Part shown: positions 27,744-35,705 of the stretch, one piece after another
Layout: every line of letters starts with the position of its first letter
How positions within the stretch are numbered: the first letter of the stretch is position 1
NCBI RefSeq assembly: GCF_005222785.1
Contig: NZ_STGH01000001.1
Span: 124,001 to 188,000, forward strand
Source: Rhodobacter sp. SY28-1
GTDB taxonomy: Bacteria; Pseudomonadota; Alphaproteobacteria; Rhodobacterales; Rhodobacteraceae
Direction: 5' to 3'
DNA length: 64,000 nucleotides
Program-made: the position numbers and the translations under genes
Notes under the pieces: model-generated
The model's input: only the letters and a program-made list of their open reading frames with translations
What the model was told of the DNA's origin: nothing
The model's database searches: none

Positions 27744-29259
27744 CGCAGGCCCAGAAAAGGGCGAAGGACAGGGTGACAAGGATAAGCGCGGCGGCGGCGG
27801 CGGCCTCCATCCGGTATGCGCCGGTCAGTTGCGCGACGACAAGGGGAAGGGTGGCCTGACGCTCTCCGGCAAAGAGGGCGATCACGCCGAGATCGCCCAT
27901 GGACAAGGCAGCAGCAACCCCGGCGCCAAAGCCCAGGGGGCGCGCCAGACGCGGCAGGATCAGCCAGCGCAACCGGGCCCAGCCGGACAGTGACAGGCTG
28001 TCGGCGAGGCGGCCGTAGTCAGCCTGCAGGGCGCGCGTCTCTGGCAGAAGGATGCGGTAGAGATAGGGCAGCGACAAGGCCACGTTGACCAGCACGGTAA
28101 CCGGCAAGGCAAGCGTCATCGGCGGCGCCAAGGGTTGAATCATAAGGAAAAGTCCGGTGCCCAGGACAAGGCCGGACGTGGCGAGCGGCAAGGTGGCAGC
28201 TGCCTCGATGAGCGGTTTAGGGCGGCGGGCCGAGGCAAGGGCAAGGGTCAAGGCCGCCACGGTCGTCAACCCTGAAGACACCAGTGCCACGATGATCGAA
28301 CGGCCCGCCGCAGGCAGGACAGAGGCAGGAAGGTCGGTCAGGCCGGGAAGGCCGCGCAAGAGAACCGAAAGAAGTGGCAGGGTCAGGAACGGGGTGACAG
28401 CGACCAGCGCAGTGCCATCGCCCCAGGTCCGCCAGCCCCCGGGGGCAGGCAGGGCAAGATCGCGATCCAGACCCGCCCCAAACCCTGCCGGGCGGGCAAA
28501 CCGCCAGGCAATCAGCGCCGCCAGCGCGCAGATAAGCAGTTGCACTCCGGCCAGACCGGCGGCGCGGCCAAGGTCGAACTCGAACCGGACGGCCTGGTAG
28601 ATTGCCAGCTCGATCGTGGTAGCCCTCGGCCCGCCCCCAAGGGTGATGACCACCGCGAAACTGGTCAGGCAGACGATCAGGATCACCAGCGCGACGCCGG
28701 GCAAGACCTCACGCAGCATCGGGGCTTCGAGGTGGCGAAAGGTCTCGCGCGGGCCGAAGCCCAGGGACTGGGCCAACCGGGTCCGTTCGGCCGGGATGGC
28801 AAGCCAGCCTTGCAGGATCATCCGGGTCGCAAGGGGGAGGTTCAGGAAGACATGGGCCAGGACAACGCCGTGCAGGCCGTAGATCGAGATGGGAGGCAGG
28901 CCGAGCTGGATCAGCGCCTGGTTGAGAACCCCGGAGCGGCCGAAGACGGCGAGAAGACCAAGCACGGCGACGACGGCGGGCAAGAGGAACGGAGCGCCCA
29001 TCAGGGTGATAAGGGCCGTGCGGCCGGGGAAGCGGCGCCGGGCCAAAGCGCGGGCAACGGGGATGGCAAGGACTGTGGAAAATGCTGCGGAAAGAAGGGC
29101 TTGGGTGACCGAGAATCGCACAGCCGCCCAGTCCGCCGGACCAAGCGACATCCCCGCCCCCCGCAAGCCGACGGCCAGCAGAGGGGCGAGGACCAGCGCC
29201 AGCAGCAGGACCGCCAGCGCCGGTGCAGCCAGGCTTAGCGGGCGAGCGCGGCTTGCCAT
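27715..29259 (-). CDS. thiP: Thiamine ABC transporter permease
   Basis: A 514-residue permease with about 12 spans, arranged as two fused binding-protein-dependent permease halves, which is typical of ThiP and the iron-type FbpB permeases. EAA-like loops occur in each half (AQSLGFGPRETFRHLEAPML and ADSLSLSGWARLRWLILPRLARPLGFG). It sits between thiB and thiQ with overlaps on both sides (25 and 29 bases), so the three are co-translated. The riboswitch and the order B-P-Q make thiamine the likely cargo. Confidence 0.9.
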   Translation of the reverse strand: MASRARPLSLAAPALAVLLLALVLAPLLAVGLRGAGMSLGPADWAAVRFSVTQALLSAAFSTVLAIPVARALARRRFPGRTALITLMGAPFLLPAVVAVLGLLAVFGRSGVLNQALIQLGLPPISIYGLHGVVLAHVFLNLPLATRMILQGWLAIPAERTRLAQSLGFGPRETFRHLEAPMLREVLPGVALVILIVCLTSFAVVITLGGGPRATTIELAIYQAVRFEFDLGRAAGLAGVQLLICALAALIAWRFARPAGFGAGLDRDLALPAPGGWRTWGDGTALVAVTPFLTLPLLSVLLRGLPGLTDLPASVLPAAGRSIIVALVSSGLTTVAALTLALASARRPKPLIEAAATLPLATSGLVLGTGLFLMIQPLAPPMTLALPVTVLVNVALSLPYLYRILLPETRALQADYGRLADSLSLSGWARLRWLILPRLARPLGFGAGVAAALSMGDLGVIALFAGERQATLPLVVAQLTGAYRMEAAAAAALILVTLSFALFWACDAGGRRAAA

Positions 29260-30218
29260 TCGGCCAGTGCAGCGTCACGGACGGCTTTCGCTTCGTCGGA
29301 CGACATCAGCAGCGACTTCGCCGGGCGGAACGCATCAAAGCCTTGCGGAAGGCCAGCCGCCGGGGTGACGGCGGGATACATCCAGTTCGTTTGCGGAATG
29401 GCCGACTGGAAGGCATCGCTCAGCATGAAATCCAGGAACTGGTCCGCCAGTTCGGACTGATCTGTAGCGGCCAGTTTCCCCGCAACCTCGATCTGCATGT
29501 AGTGGCCTTCGTCGAAAAGCGCGGCAGATTTTGTGTCATCGCTTTCGGCCAGCAGGTGGTAGGCCGGGCTGGTTGTGTAGGACAGGACCATGTCCGCCTC
29601 ACCTTCCAGGAACAGGCCGTAAGCCTCGGACCAGCCGGGGGTGACGGTGACGATGTTGTCGGCCAAGGCCTGCCAGACTTCGCCCGCGCGGTCGCCGGAG
29701 GCGGCTTTGACCCAGAGAAGAAGGCCGAGGCCGGGGGTAGAGGAGCGGGGGTCTTGGATGACGATCTTGAGGTCGGAGGCGGCGAGGGCCTCGAAGGATT
29801 TCGGGGCGTCCGTGACTTTGGTCTTGTCGTAGACGAAGGCAAACCAGCCCCAGTCGAAGGGCAGGAAATTCGGATCGGCAAAGTCGACTGGAAGGTTGAG
29901 CGCCGGATTTTTCTCATGTGGCGCAAAGAGTTGCGTGGCGGTGGCTGCTGCGGTGAGGCTGGTGTCGAGGCCAAGGACCACGTCGGCGTCGGAGGCGGTG
30001 CCTTCCAGCTGGATGCGGGCGAGGAGGGCGGCGCCGTCACCGGCGGGGATGAATTGCAGGTCGCAGGCGCAAGTCGCCTCAAACGCCTTTTCCACTGCCG
30101 GGCCGGGGCCCCATTCAGAGGTGAAGCTGTCGTAGGTCAGGACTTGTAGGATGGGGGTTTCGGCCAGCGCAGGGGTTGCGATGGACAGAAGGCCCGCAGC
30201 AAGGAATTGTTTTTGCAT
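29235..30218 (-). CDS. thiB: Thiamine-binding periplasmic protein
   Basis: A 327-residue binding protein with a signal peptide (MQKQFLAAGLLSIATPALA). The mature sequence begins ETPILQVLTYDSFTSEWGPGPAVEKAFEA, the usual ThiB opening. DWGWFAFVYDKTKV and SYTTSPAYHLLAE are segments of the ThiB family around the thiamine pocket. The start is the ATG at 30218 (MQKQ), placed six bases after GGAG. The TPP riboswitch just upstream supports the specificity call. Confidence 0.92.
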   Translation of the reverse strand: MQKQFLAAGLLSIATPALAETPILQVLTYDSFTSEWGPGPAVEKAFEATCACDLQFIPAGDGAALLARIQLEGTASDADVVLGLDTSLTAAATATQLFAPHEKNPALNLPVDFADPNFLPFDWGWFAFVYDKTKVTDAPKSFEALAASDLKIVIQDPRSSTPGLGLLLWVKAASGDRAGEVWQALADNIVTVTPGWSEAYGLFLEGEADMVLSYTTSPAYHLLAESDDTKSAALFDEGHYMQIEVAGKLAATDQSELADQFLDFMLSDAFQSAIPQTNWMYPAVTPAAGLPQGFDAFRPAKSLLMSSDEAKAVRDAALAEWQAALAR

Positions 30219-30261
30219 GATTTTCTCCATGTTGCGACGGAATGGTCGGGGATGGAGAACC

Positions 30262-30350
30262 CATGCACCTTCCCTCCGCCGGTATGATCCGGTTCAGGTT
30301 CGACGGGTTCGCTTGCGCATCTCAGCCGTGTGACGGGCACCCCGAGGTGA
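30262..30350 (-). promoter_or_regulatory. TPP riboswitch (THI box) of thiBPQ
   Basis: On the minus strand the region reads CACCTCGGGGTGCCCG, then CACACGGCTGAGATGCG (the conserved CUGAGA pyrimidine-binding bulge), then AACCTGAACCGGATCATACC and GGCGGAGGGAAGGTG (the conserved ACCUGA..GGAU pyrophosphate-binding arm and the closing stem). These are the hallmarks of the TPP riboswitch. It lies 44 bases before the thiB start, so thiamine pyrophosphate should turn thiBPQ off, probably by hiding the start region. Confidence 0.95.
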
Positions 30351-30603
30351 GGGCGAACATAGGGGAATGGGCCGGGGGTGCAAGGGGGCTTTGGTTTGGG
30401 AAGTGTGACGGGATGTCGCCGAAGGGCCGGGGAACGGGGTGTTGATCCGCGGAAATGGCGGGACAATTTTGGTCTGCTTTCCGTCGGCTTCCTGTCTGGC
30501 ATCCGTCGGGCACCTGTCTGGCAGCGCCGGGCGTTAACCGTGATGCGAGGGGTGCGCGAATCGGAGGCGGGGCGGGCTTTGGGGGGCGTCCCCCTCACCC
30601 TGA

Positions 30604-30626
30604 CCCTCTCCCCCGAGGGGAGAGGG
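30604..30626. repeat. Intergenic inverted repeat, CCCTCTCCCC/GGGGAGAGGG
   Basis: A perfect 10-base inverted repeat with a three-base centre (CGA), preceded by CCCCTCACCCTGA. CCTCACCC...CCCTCTCCCC blocks are widespread short dispersed repeats in high-GC proteobacteria. I found one copy here, so the family assignment rests on general knowledge. Confidence 0.6.
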
Positions 30627-30687
30627 GACGCTTGGGGCGGGCGGCGGTTCCTGACCTGTGACGGTCAGGCTTGCGGTGGCGGTGGAT

Positions 30688-30707
30688 GCCTCCGGCGGGA
30701 GTATTTG
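30688..30707. repeat. Dispersed repeat, copy 2
   Basis: GCCTCCGGCGGGAGTATTTG is the inverse of the sequence at 19291-19310 with two adjacent differences. It lies 15 bases before the stop of the glycosyltransferase-methyltransferase gene, in non-coding DNA. Confidence 0.55.
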
Positions 30708-30722
30708 GGCAAAGGGCAAGCG

Positions 30723-32513
30723 CTATTCGCGGCGGAGGTAGAGCGTTCCGTTCGGCTCGCCGTTCAGGTCCTCGGTGAAACCAAGGGTGGTGAGGGCGGG
30801 GGTGAGTTTCTGGCGGGCGGCGGTGACTTCTGACGGGTCGAGGAAGGGGATCAGGATGCGGCGGACGCTGGTGAGGGGGGCTTCGGTGAAGGCCTCGGCC
30901 GGGAGGAGCGGGCCGGAGAGGCGCAGGACCTCAGGCTTGGCGGTGGCGAGGAGGCTGTGCAGGCCGGACCAGATGCCGTCGGGGTTCAACGTCGCTTGTG
31001 ACCAGGCGATGCCGGTCGCACCTTGGAAGTTCAGCGCGGCGATGCGGCGGGACATCAGGAGGAGCGAGGGGCGCTCCTCGTGGATGGTGACCTGCAGGTC
31101 GGGGGTCGCGGCCTTGGCGCGCAAGGCGACGAAGCCGATGCCACAGTCAAGGTCGAGGAGGCGGGAGCAGCCGGTCAGGAAACCGGTGATGTTGCGGGCG
31201 TGGCGGCGGTCGAACTTGCCGGATTTGAGGACCTCCAGCGTCGCGGCTGTGAAGATCCGGGAGTCGAGCGGGATTTTCAGGGTCTGGTTTTCGACCATCT
31301 CCAGCGGGATGTCGGCGGCGATGTCGGCAGAGCCGGAGACATAGGGCGAAGCGAAGGGGGAGCCCCAGCCGGGCGGGGGCGGGGTGCGGCGGTCTTCCTT
31401 GGGTTGGGCGTTGCGGCGTTGTTCCAGCTTGGTCTGGACCGCTTTCACCGCCTCGGGGTCGCGGGCCTTGGGCGGCTTGGCGGTGACCTGGGTGATCGGG
31501 ACGTCGGAGGCGGCGATCAGGTTCGCGACATAGGCCTGATAGTCGGGCGATTGCTGGTATTCGGCAAGCCGCGCCTCCGCCCTGGCATGGGCGGCTTCGT
31601 GCAGGCGGCGGACTTCGTCATCCTGCAGAAGGGCGGCCATGATCTCGGCGCGGCGGTCGCGGTGGCGGAAGATGCGGGTATCTTCGACCTCGTTCCGGTC
31701 CTGCAGCGACCAGTAGTCGGAGTTGTACTTGTCTTTCTTGAGGTTCGCGTTGCCGCGGAACTTGCGGAGGGAATAGGCGTCCATCGACTTGATGGCGTAG
31801 TGGTTGATCTGCGCCCAGTCGTAGCCGACCGTCCGTCGGATGGATCGCCAGCCGCGGAACTTGAACCAGTCTTCCAGCGGGCGGCCCGAGCCGTTCACCC
31901 ACAGCACGGAATCGGGGTAATCGGTTTCCTTGTGCTGCGACTTGATGATCGGACGGTGCATCCCCAGCCGCAGATATTTCGGGTCGAACTTGAGCATGGT
32001 CTTGGTGCCCCAGCCCTTGTTCCAGAACTCGGGCGCGGCGCGGGTGAACTGGTCGGTGATGGGTTCGCGCGACCAGGCGCGGATGCCAGAGGAGCCGAAG
32101 ATGCGCCAGGTCAGGACCATGGCGCTGGCGTTCATCGCGTTCAGGTCGGCGACCATCCCGTCCAGCGTGCCGGAGGGATGGTTGATGCAGAGGAATTCGT
32201 CGGCGTCGAGGACGAGGAGCCAGTCGGAGTTGATGATGAGATCTTCGTCCGCCGCCGCCTTCAGCATCGATGGGTGTGGTTTCATGCCTTCGGGGATGAC
32301 GTTTTCCCGGTGGTGGACGCCGATTTCCATGGCTTCGAGCCGCTTGAGAAGCGTGTCGGTGCCGTCAGAGCAGTCGTTGGTGTAGACCATCAGCTCGGTG
32401 AAGCCGACGGCGAAGTGGTGGGCGACCCATTCGACGACGGTCGGGCCTTCGTCCTTCATGGTCGACAGCGCCACCAGGGACCCGTGCGGGCTGGTCTGCT
32501 TGGAGAAGGTCAT
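30723..32513 (-). CDS. Two-domain protein: glycosyltransferase (GT2/92-like) plus methyltransferase-like domain
   Basis: A 596-residue cytosolic protein. Residues 1 to about 300 are a glycosyltransferase: VALSTMKDEGPTVVEWVAHHFAVGF at the N terminus and the metal-binding LVLDADEFLCINHPSG (DxD), with WVNGSGRPLEDWFKFRGW downstream. A linker rich in charged residues and proline follows (about 300-410). From about residue 410, a SAM-methyltransferase-like domain shows motif I LLDLDCGIGFVALRAKA and HEERPSLLLMSRRIAALNF. It resembles FkbM-type methyltransferases but lacks clear later motifs. The ATG overlaps the stop of the upstream gene. It may add and cap a sugar by methylation; the target is unknown. 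Confidence 0.8.
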   Translation of the reverse strand: MTFSKQTSPHGSLVALSTMKDEGPTVVEWVAHHFAVGFTELMVYTNDCSDGTDTLLKRLEAMEIGVHHRENVIPEGMKPHPSMLKAAADEDLIINSDWLLVLDADEFLCINHPSGTLDGMVADLNAMNASAMVLTWRIFGSSGIRAWSREPITDQFTRAAPEFWNKGWGTKTMLKFDPKYLRLGMHRPIIKSQHKETDYPDSVLWVNGSGRPLEDWFKFRGWRSIRRTVGYDWAQINHYAIKSMDAYSLRKFRGNANLKKDKYNSDYWSLQDRNEVEDTRIFRHRDRRAEIMAALLQDDEVRRLHEAAHARAEARLAEYQQSPDYQAYVANLIAASDVPITQVTAKPPKARDPEAVKAVQTKLEQRRNAQPKEDRRTPPPPGWGSPFASPYVSGSADIAADIPLEMVENQTLKIPLDSRIFTAATLEVLKSGKFDRRHARNITGFLTGCSRLLDLDCGIGFVALRAKAATPDLQVTIHEERPSLLLMSRRIAALNFQGATGIAWSQATLNPDGIWSGLHSLLATAKPEVLRLSGPLLPAEAFTEAPLTSVRRILIPFLDPSEVTAARQKLTPALTTLGFTEDLNGEPNGTLYLRRE

Positions 32514-33322
32514 TCTTCCAGCGCGGCGGTGGGGTCGATGTCCAGCTTTTCGCACATCCGGGCGATGTAGCTGCCTTTCAGCGGCGGATTCTTGCGCCAC
32601 CAGGGGCGGGCGGCGTTGGTGTAGATGTGGACCGAAAGGGTCGCGTCGGTGAAGTGGCCCTCGACGTTGGAATGGGGGTCGTAGAAGACGTCGTTCAGCT
32701 GGAACGGGACTGGGTAGAGCGTGTCGGCCGTCATGGCGTTTTCGATGTCGCCGGTCTTTTGCGCGAAATGGGTGAAGGCCTGCGGGCCAAAGGCAGTGCG
32801 TTCGGTCTGGTAAATGCGGACGGCCTTGGGGATCGACCGGTCGAGCTTGTCCATCTTGCGCTTTTGCTTGTTGCCCCACCAGGCGGGGTAGTCGGGCAGG
32901 TTGTCGTAGTAGTCGAGGAGGCTTTCGATCAAGCGGCCCGTCTTCGGCATGGCGACCACGCCGCAGTTCAGCGCCCCGCGCATGCCGTGGCCAGCGTAGA
33001 TATGCTCTTGCCCCTCAGGGAAGGGGCGGTAGCAGTAAGCGTCGCAATCGATCCAGATTGCCCCGGTCTTGGCGATCATCTTGTATCGGAAGACGTTCGA
33101 CAGGAACGAGGCCGAGGTTTCGGCGACGATGGCGCGGTCGATGTCCATGATCTCGGTCGCGGGGCGGACCTCGACGCCTTTGGGGACGTTGCGGACGGCG
33201 TCGGTGCAGTAAAGCGTGACCGGGTGACCCATGACGAGGTGCGACTTCAGGCACAGCTGGTTCACATAGTGCAGGCTTTCGCCAATCCAGAGCGAGGCGA
33301 CGGGGCGGCGGTTCAGGTCCAT
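32510..33322 (-). CDS. Glycosyltransferase, GT32-like (alpha-1,4-glycosyltransferase type)
   Basis: A 270-residue protein with SASFLSNVFRYKMIAKTGAIWIDCDAYCYRPF, the sugar-binding DxD region (DCD) typical of GT32/Gb3-synthase-type enzymes, and ALNCGVVAMPKTGRLIESLLDYY. It has no signal peptide, so it acts on a cytosolic or inner-membrane acceptor. It lies 20 bases after the GT2-type gene and overlaps the next gene (ATGA). Donor and acceptor are unknown. Confidence 0.8.
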   Translation of the reverse strand: MDLNRRPVASLWIGESLHYVNQLCLKSHLVMGHPVTLYCTDAVRNVPKGVEVRPATEIMDIDRAIVAETSASFLSNVFRYKMIAKTGAIWIDCDAYCYRPFPEGQEHIYAGHGMRGALNCGVVAMPKTGRLIESLLDYYDNLPDYPAWWGNKQKRKMDKLDRSIPKAVRIYQTERTAFGPQAFTHFAQKTGDIENAMTADTLYPVPFQLNDVFYDPHSNVEGHFTDATLSVHIYTNAARPWWRKNPPLKGSYIARMCEKLDIDPTAALEE

Positions 33323-33342
33323 TGGGCGTCCTTTGGGCGGTC

Positions 33343-34254
33343 TCAGAAGACCGAAGCGAAGCGGTCGGGAAGGCGGAAAAGCGACTTGGTGCGCCCGCCG
33401 CCAAAGAAGGTGATCTTGCCGTCGTGCAGGTGCTGCTGTTCGTCGATCATGCGCTTGCGGAACTCGGGCAGCTCGGCGTCCTCGCGTTCGGCCACCCTTT
33501 TGGACAGGGCGAGGAAGGTTTCCAGGTCCTTGCCCCAGGCCTTGCCGACGTCTTTCAGGTCGCGGTCCCCTGCCATGGTGGCGCGCAGTTCCTTGCGGCC
33601 CTTGAGACGTTCGGTGACCATGTCGTAGTCGAAAAAGCGCAGGTGGATCAGGTAGAGATGCGGGTCCAGCACGCGGGGCTGGTGGCTGTTCGCGTGGCCG
33701 CCGATGGTGAAGCCGGTTTCCTTGCGCAAGACGCAGGGCTTGGCGTAGTTGGCGTTCGCCCGGAACACCCGGCGGCGGGACAGGATGGTGGCGTCGTCGG
33801 ACAGGGGCTCGGGCTCGGCCTCGGGGTTGTGGATCAGTTCAATTCCGAAGGGACATAGCGATGCGGGGACTCGCTTGCCGGTGTAGGTGCCAAGGTAGGT
33901 GACAAGGTCGGGCGCCACGGCGGGGTCGACGATCACCACCTCGTCCACGTCGCCTACTATGAACCAGTTGTAATAGCGCAGCATCCCGGCGGAGAACTGG
34001 CTGTTGATGCCCCAGCGTCTGCGCTCCAGCCGCCAGAGCGTGGGGTCGCGGGGCAGGTGGATGACGTTGGCGCCTTCGCAGATGCGGTCGTGTTCGGGGT
34101 CGCCGCCGTGCGAGAGGACATACAGATGCTCACGTCCGAACTGGCGGCCATAGTAGTCGACCCAGCGCTGCAGGAAGTAATAGTCCTTGTAGACCATCGT
34201 CATCGCCCCGGCAGGCTTCTTGGTCGGGTCAAGCGTGGCGGGGGCGTCGGTCAT
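33343..34254 (-). CDS. Glycosyltransferase family 2/92-like protein
   Basis: A 303-residue protein, clearly paralogous to the one encoded at 11962-12852: AMTMVYKDYYFLQRWVDYYGRQFG, VLSHGGDPEHDRICEGANVIHLP, and the acidic VGDVDEVVIVDP. RANANYAKPCVLRKETGF and LDPHLYLIHLRFFDYDM also match. The start is the ATG at 34254, preceded by AAGGAAGG, giving MTDAPATL. It is the first gene of this three-gene glycan operon and lies 52 bases after the WYL regulator stop on the same strand. Confidence 0.82.
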   Translation of the reverse strand: MTDAPATLDPTKKPAGAMTMVYKDYYFLQRWVDYYGRQFGREHLYVLSHGGDPEHDRICEGANVIHLPRDPTLWRLERRRWGINSQFSAGMLRYYNWFIVGDVDEVVIVDPAVAPDLVTYLGTYTGKRVPASLCPFGIELIHNPEAEPEPLSDDATILSRRRVFRANANYAKPCVLRKETGFTIGGHANSHQPRVLDPHLYLIHLRFFDYDMVTERLKGRKELRATMAGDRDLKDVGKAWGKDLETFLALSKRVAEREDAELPEFRKRMIDEQQHLHDGKITFFGGGRTKSLFRLPDRFASVF

Positions 34255-34306
34255 CGGGCCTTCCTTGGGCTGCGGGCCGGACGGTATCACGCGGATTCGC
34301 GCGGAT

Positions 34307-35011
34307 TCAAGCCGGGCCGGACCGGGTGCCGTTTTCCCGCAACTGGTCGAGGAACTGCCGCAACAGGGGCACGCGGCGCGGACGGAAGCTTTCGTCGGTA
34401 GGGCGGATGTTCGACATTTCCAGCACCTTGAAGCGGCGGAAGTCCTGACGCAGGCAGCACCAGGCCAGCACCATCACCTCGCGGTCGAGAAAGGCGGTGC
34501 CGAGCGGCCAGATGCGGCGGTCGGTCAACTGGCCGGAGACATCGCGGTAGGTGAGGTCGACGGCGCGTTCGTCCCAGGCCGCTTCGCGCAGGAGGTGCAG
34601 GTGCGGCGGGGCGGGCTTGCGGGGCTCGTAGCGATAGGACCGGGTGACGGCGTGAATGGCCTGGCGCTGGACGCGGTCGGGCAGGGTGGCGATGATCTTC
34701 GCCTGCGCCTCGGCTGCGGCCTTGGCCAGCATGGCATCGCCCGACATCGCCACTTCGGCCAGGCCAAGAACCAGCGCCTCGACTTCCAGCCGGGTAAACA
34801 TCTGCGGCGGCAGGGCGGGGTCTTCGGTCAGGGTATAGCCGGTGCCAGCCTCGCCGTCGATCAGGGCACCTGCAGCGCGAAGCGACTGGATGTCACGATA
34901 GATCGTGCGGTCAGAGACGCCGGTTTCCTCGGCCAGCCGGGATGCGGTCACCGGCTGCGGCAACATCCGGAAGGCGGACAGAAGGCGGAACAGACGGTCG
35001 GACTTGGGCAT
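34307..35011 (-). CDS. WYL-domain/HTH transcriptional regulator (YafY-like)
   Basis: A 234-residue regulator. The N-terminal DeoR-like helix-turn-helix is SDRLFRLLSAFRMLPQPVTASRLAEETGVSDRTIYRDIQSLRAAGALIDGEAGTGYTL in adjoining segments, then a WYL domain (WDERAVDLTYRDVSGQLTDRRIWPLGTAFLDREVMVLAWC), which in related proteins senses nucleic acids or small ligands. It is divergent from the GST gene with 69 bases between, so it probably controls that gene and itself. Confidence 0.87.
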   Translation of the reverse strand: MPKSDRLFRLLSAFRMLPQPVTASRLAEETGVSDRTIYRDIQSLRAAGALIDGEAGTGYTLTEDPALPPQMFTRLEVEALVLGLAEVAMSGDAMLAKAAAEAQAKIIATLPDRVQRQAIHAVTRSYRYEPRKPAPPHLHLLREAAWDERAVDLTYRDVSGQLTDRRIWPLGTAFLDREVMVLAWCCLRQDFRRFKVLEMSNIRPTDESFRPRRVPLLRQFLDQLRENGTRSGPA

Positions 35012-35015
35012 GATA

Positions 35016-35036
35016 TCCTGACAGGTTCTGGCAGGA
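35016..35036. promoter_or_regulatory. Candidate operator between the WYL regulator and the GST gene
   Basis: TCCTG-N11-CAGGA is an inverted repeat in the 69-base divergent gap, with repeated CTGaCAG and CTGgCAG cores. It lies five bases upstream of the regulator start and 45 before the GST start, a position that fits autoregulation and control of both genes. Confidence 0.5.
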
Positions 35037-35080
35037 GCGGAAGGCTAGTCTGAGGACATCGGAAAGCAAAGGAGAGAAAG

Positions 35081-35701
35081 ATGCTGACCCTGTTTCATTC
35101 GCCGCAAAGCCGGTCCTCGGCCATCGTCGCCCTGATCGAGGAGATGGGCATCCAAGATTGGGTGGAAGTGCGCGAGGTGACGATCCCGCGGATGGACGGA
35201 AGTGGCGGGCGTGACCCGGCCAACCCGCATCCCGAGGGAAAGGTCCCGGCGCTGGTGCATGATGGCCATGTCATCACCGAGCGCGCGGCGATCATCCTGC
35301 ACCTGACCAGCCTGTTCCCCGACAGCGGCATGGCACCCAAGGTCGGCACGCCAGAGTGGGGCGTCTTTGCTGCGTGGATGGCCTGGTATCAGGGCGTGCT
35401 GGAACCGACCTTCATCATGGAGGCCACGGGCCTTTCGCATCCGTGGATGACGGCGGCGATCCGCGACCACAAGACGGCGGTGGCCCGGTTGCGGGCGGCG
35501 CTGGACAAGGGGCCGTGGCTTATGGGGGACAGCTATTCCGCCGCTGACCTGTTGTGCCACGCGCCCTATGCCTGGTTCACCGAGGCGACACCGGACGATC
35601 CGGTGCTGCGCGACTGGATCGGGCGCTGCATGGCCCGCCCGGCGAGGGCGAAGGTTATGGACGCCGATGCGGCGGGCATGGCGCGGCTGCAGGCGGCCTG
35701 A
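35081..35701 (+). CDS. Glutathione S-transferase family protein
   Basis: A 206-residue GST. The N-terminal thioredoxin-like half has LTLFHSPQSRSSAIVALIEEMG, HPEGKVPALVHDGHVITERAAIILHLTSLF (the GSH site ER/ES), and the C-terminal helical half ends in GDSYSAADLLCHAPYAWF and DWIGRCMARPARAKVMDAD. It is divergent from the WYL regulator, which likely represses it until a ligand is present. An AAAGGAGA ribosome-binding site precedes the ATG. Its stop is four bases from the convergent EamA stop. Confidence 0.87.
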   Translation: MLTLFHSPQSRSSAIVALIEEMGIQDWVEVREVTIPRMDGSGGRDPANPHPEGKVPALVHDGHVITERAAIILHLTSLFPDSGMAPKVGTPEWGVFAAWMAWYQGVLEPTFIMEATGLSHPWMTAAIRDHKTAVARLRAALDKGPWLMGDSYSAADLLCHAPYAWFTEATPDDPVLRDWIGRCMARPARAKVMDADAAGMARLQAA

Positions 35702-35705
35702 AGGA

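Larger units (their letters stand above)
30351..30722. other. Gene-free region carrying two repeats
   Basis: These 372 bases lie between the thi riboswitch and the end of a glycosyltransferase operon. Short open frames have no recognisable product. It holds a 10-base inverted repeat at 30604-30626 and the second copy of the dispersed repeat at 30688-30707. The thiB promoter must lie just above 30350. Confidence 0.5.
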
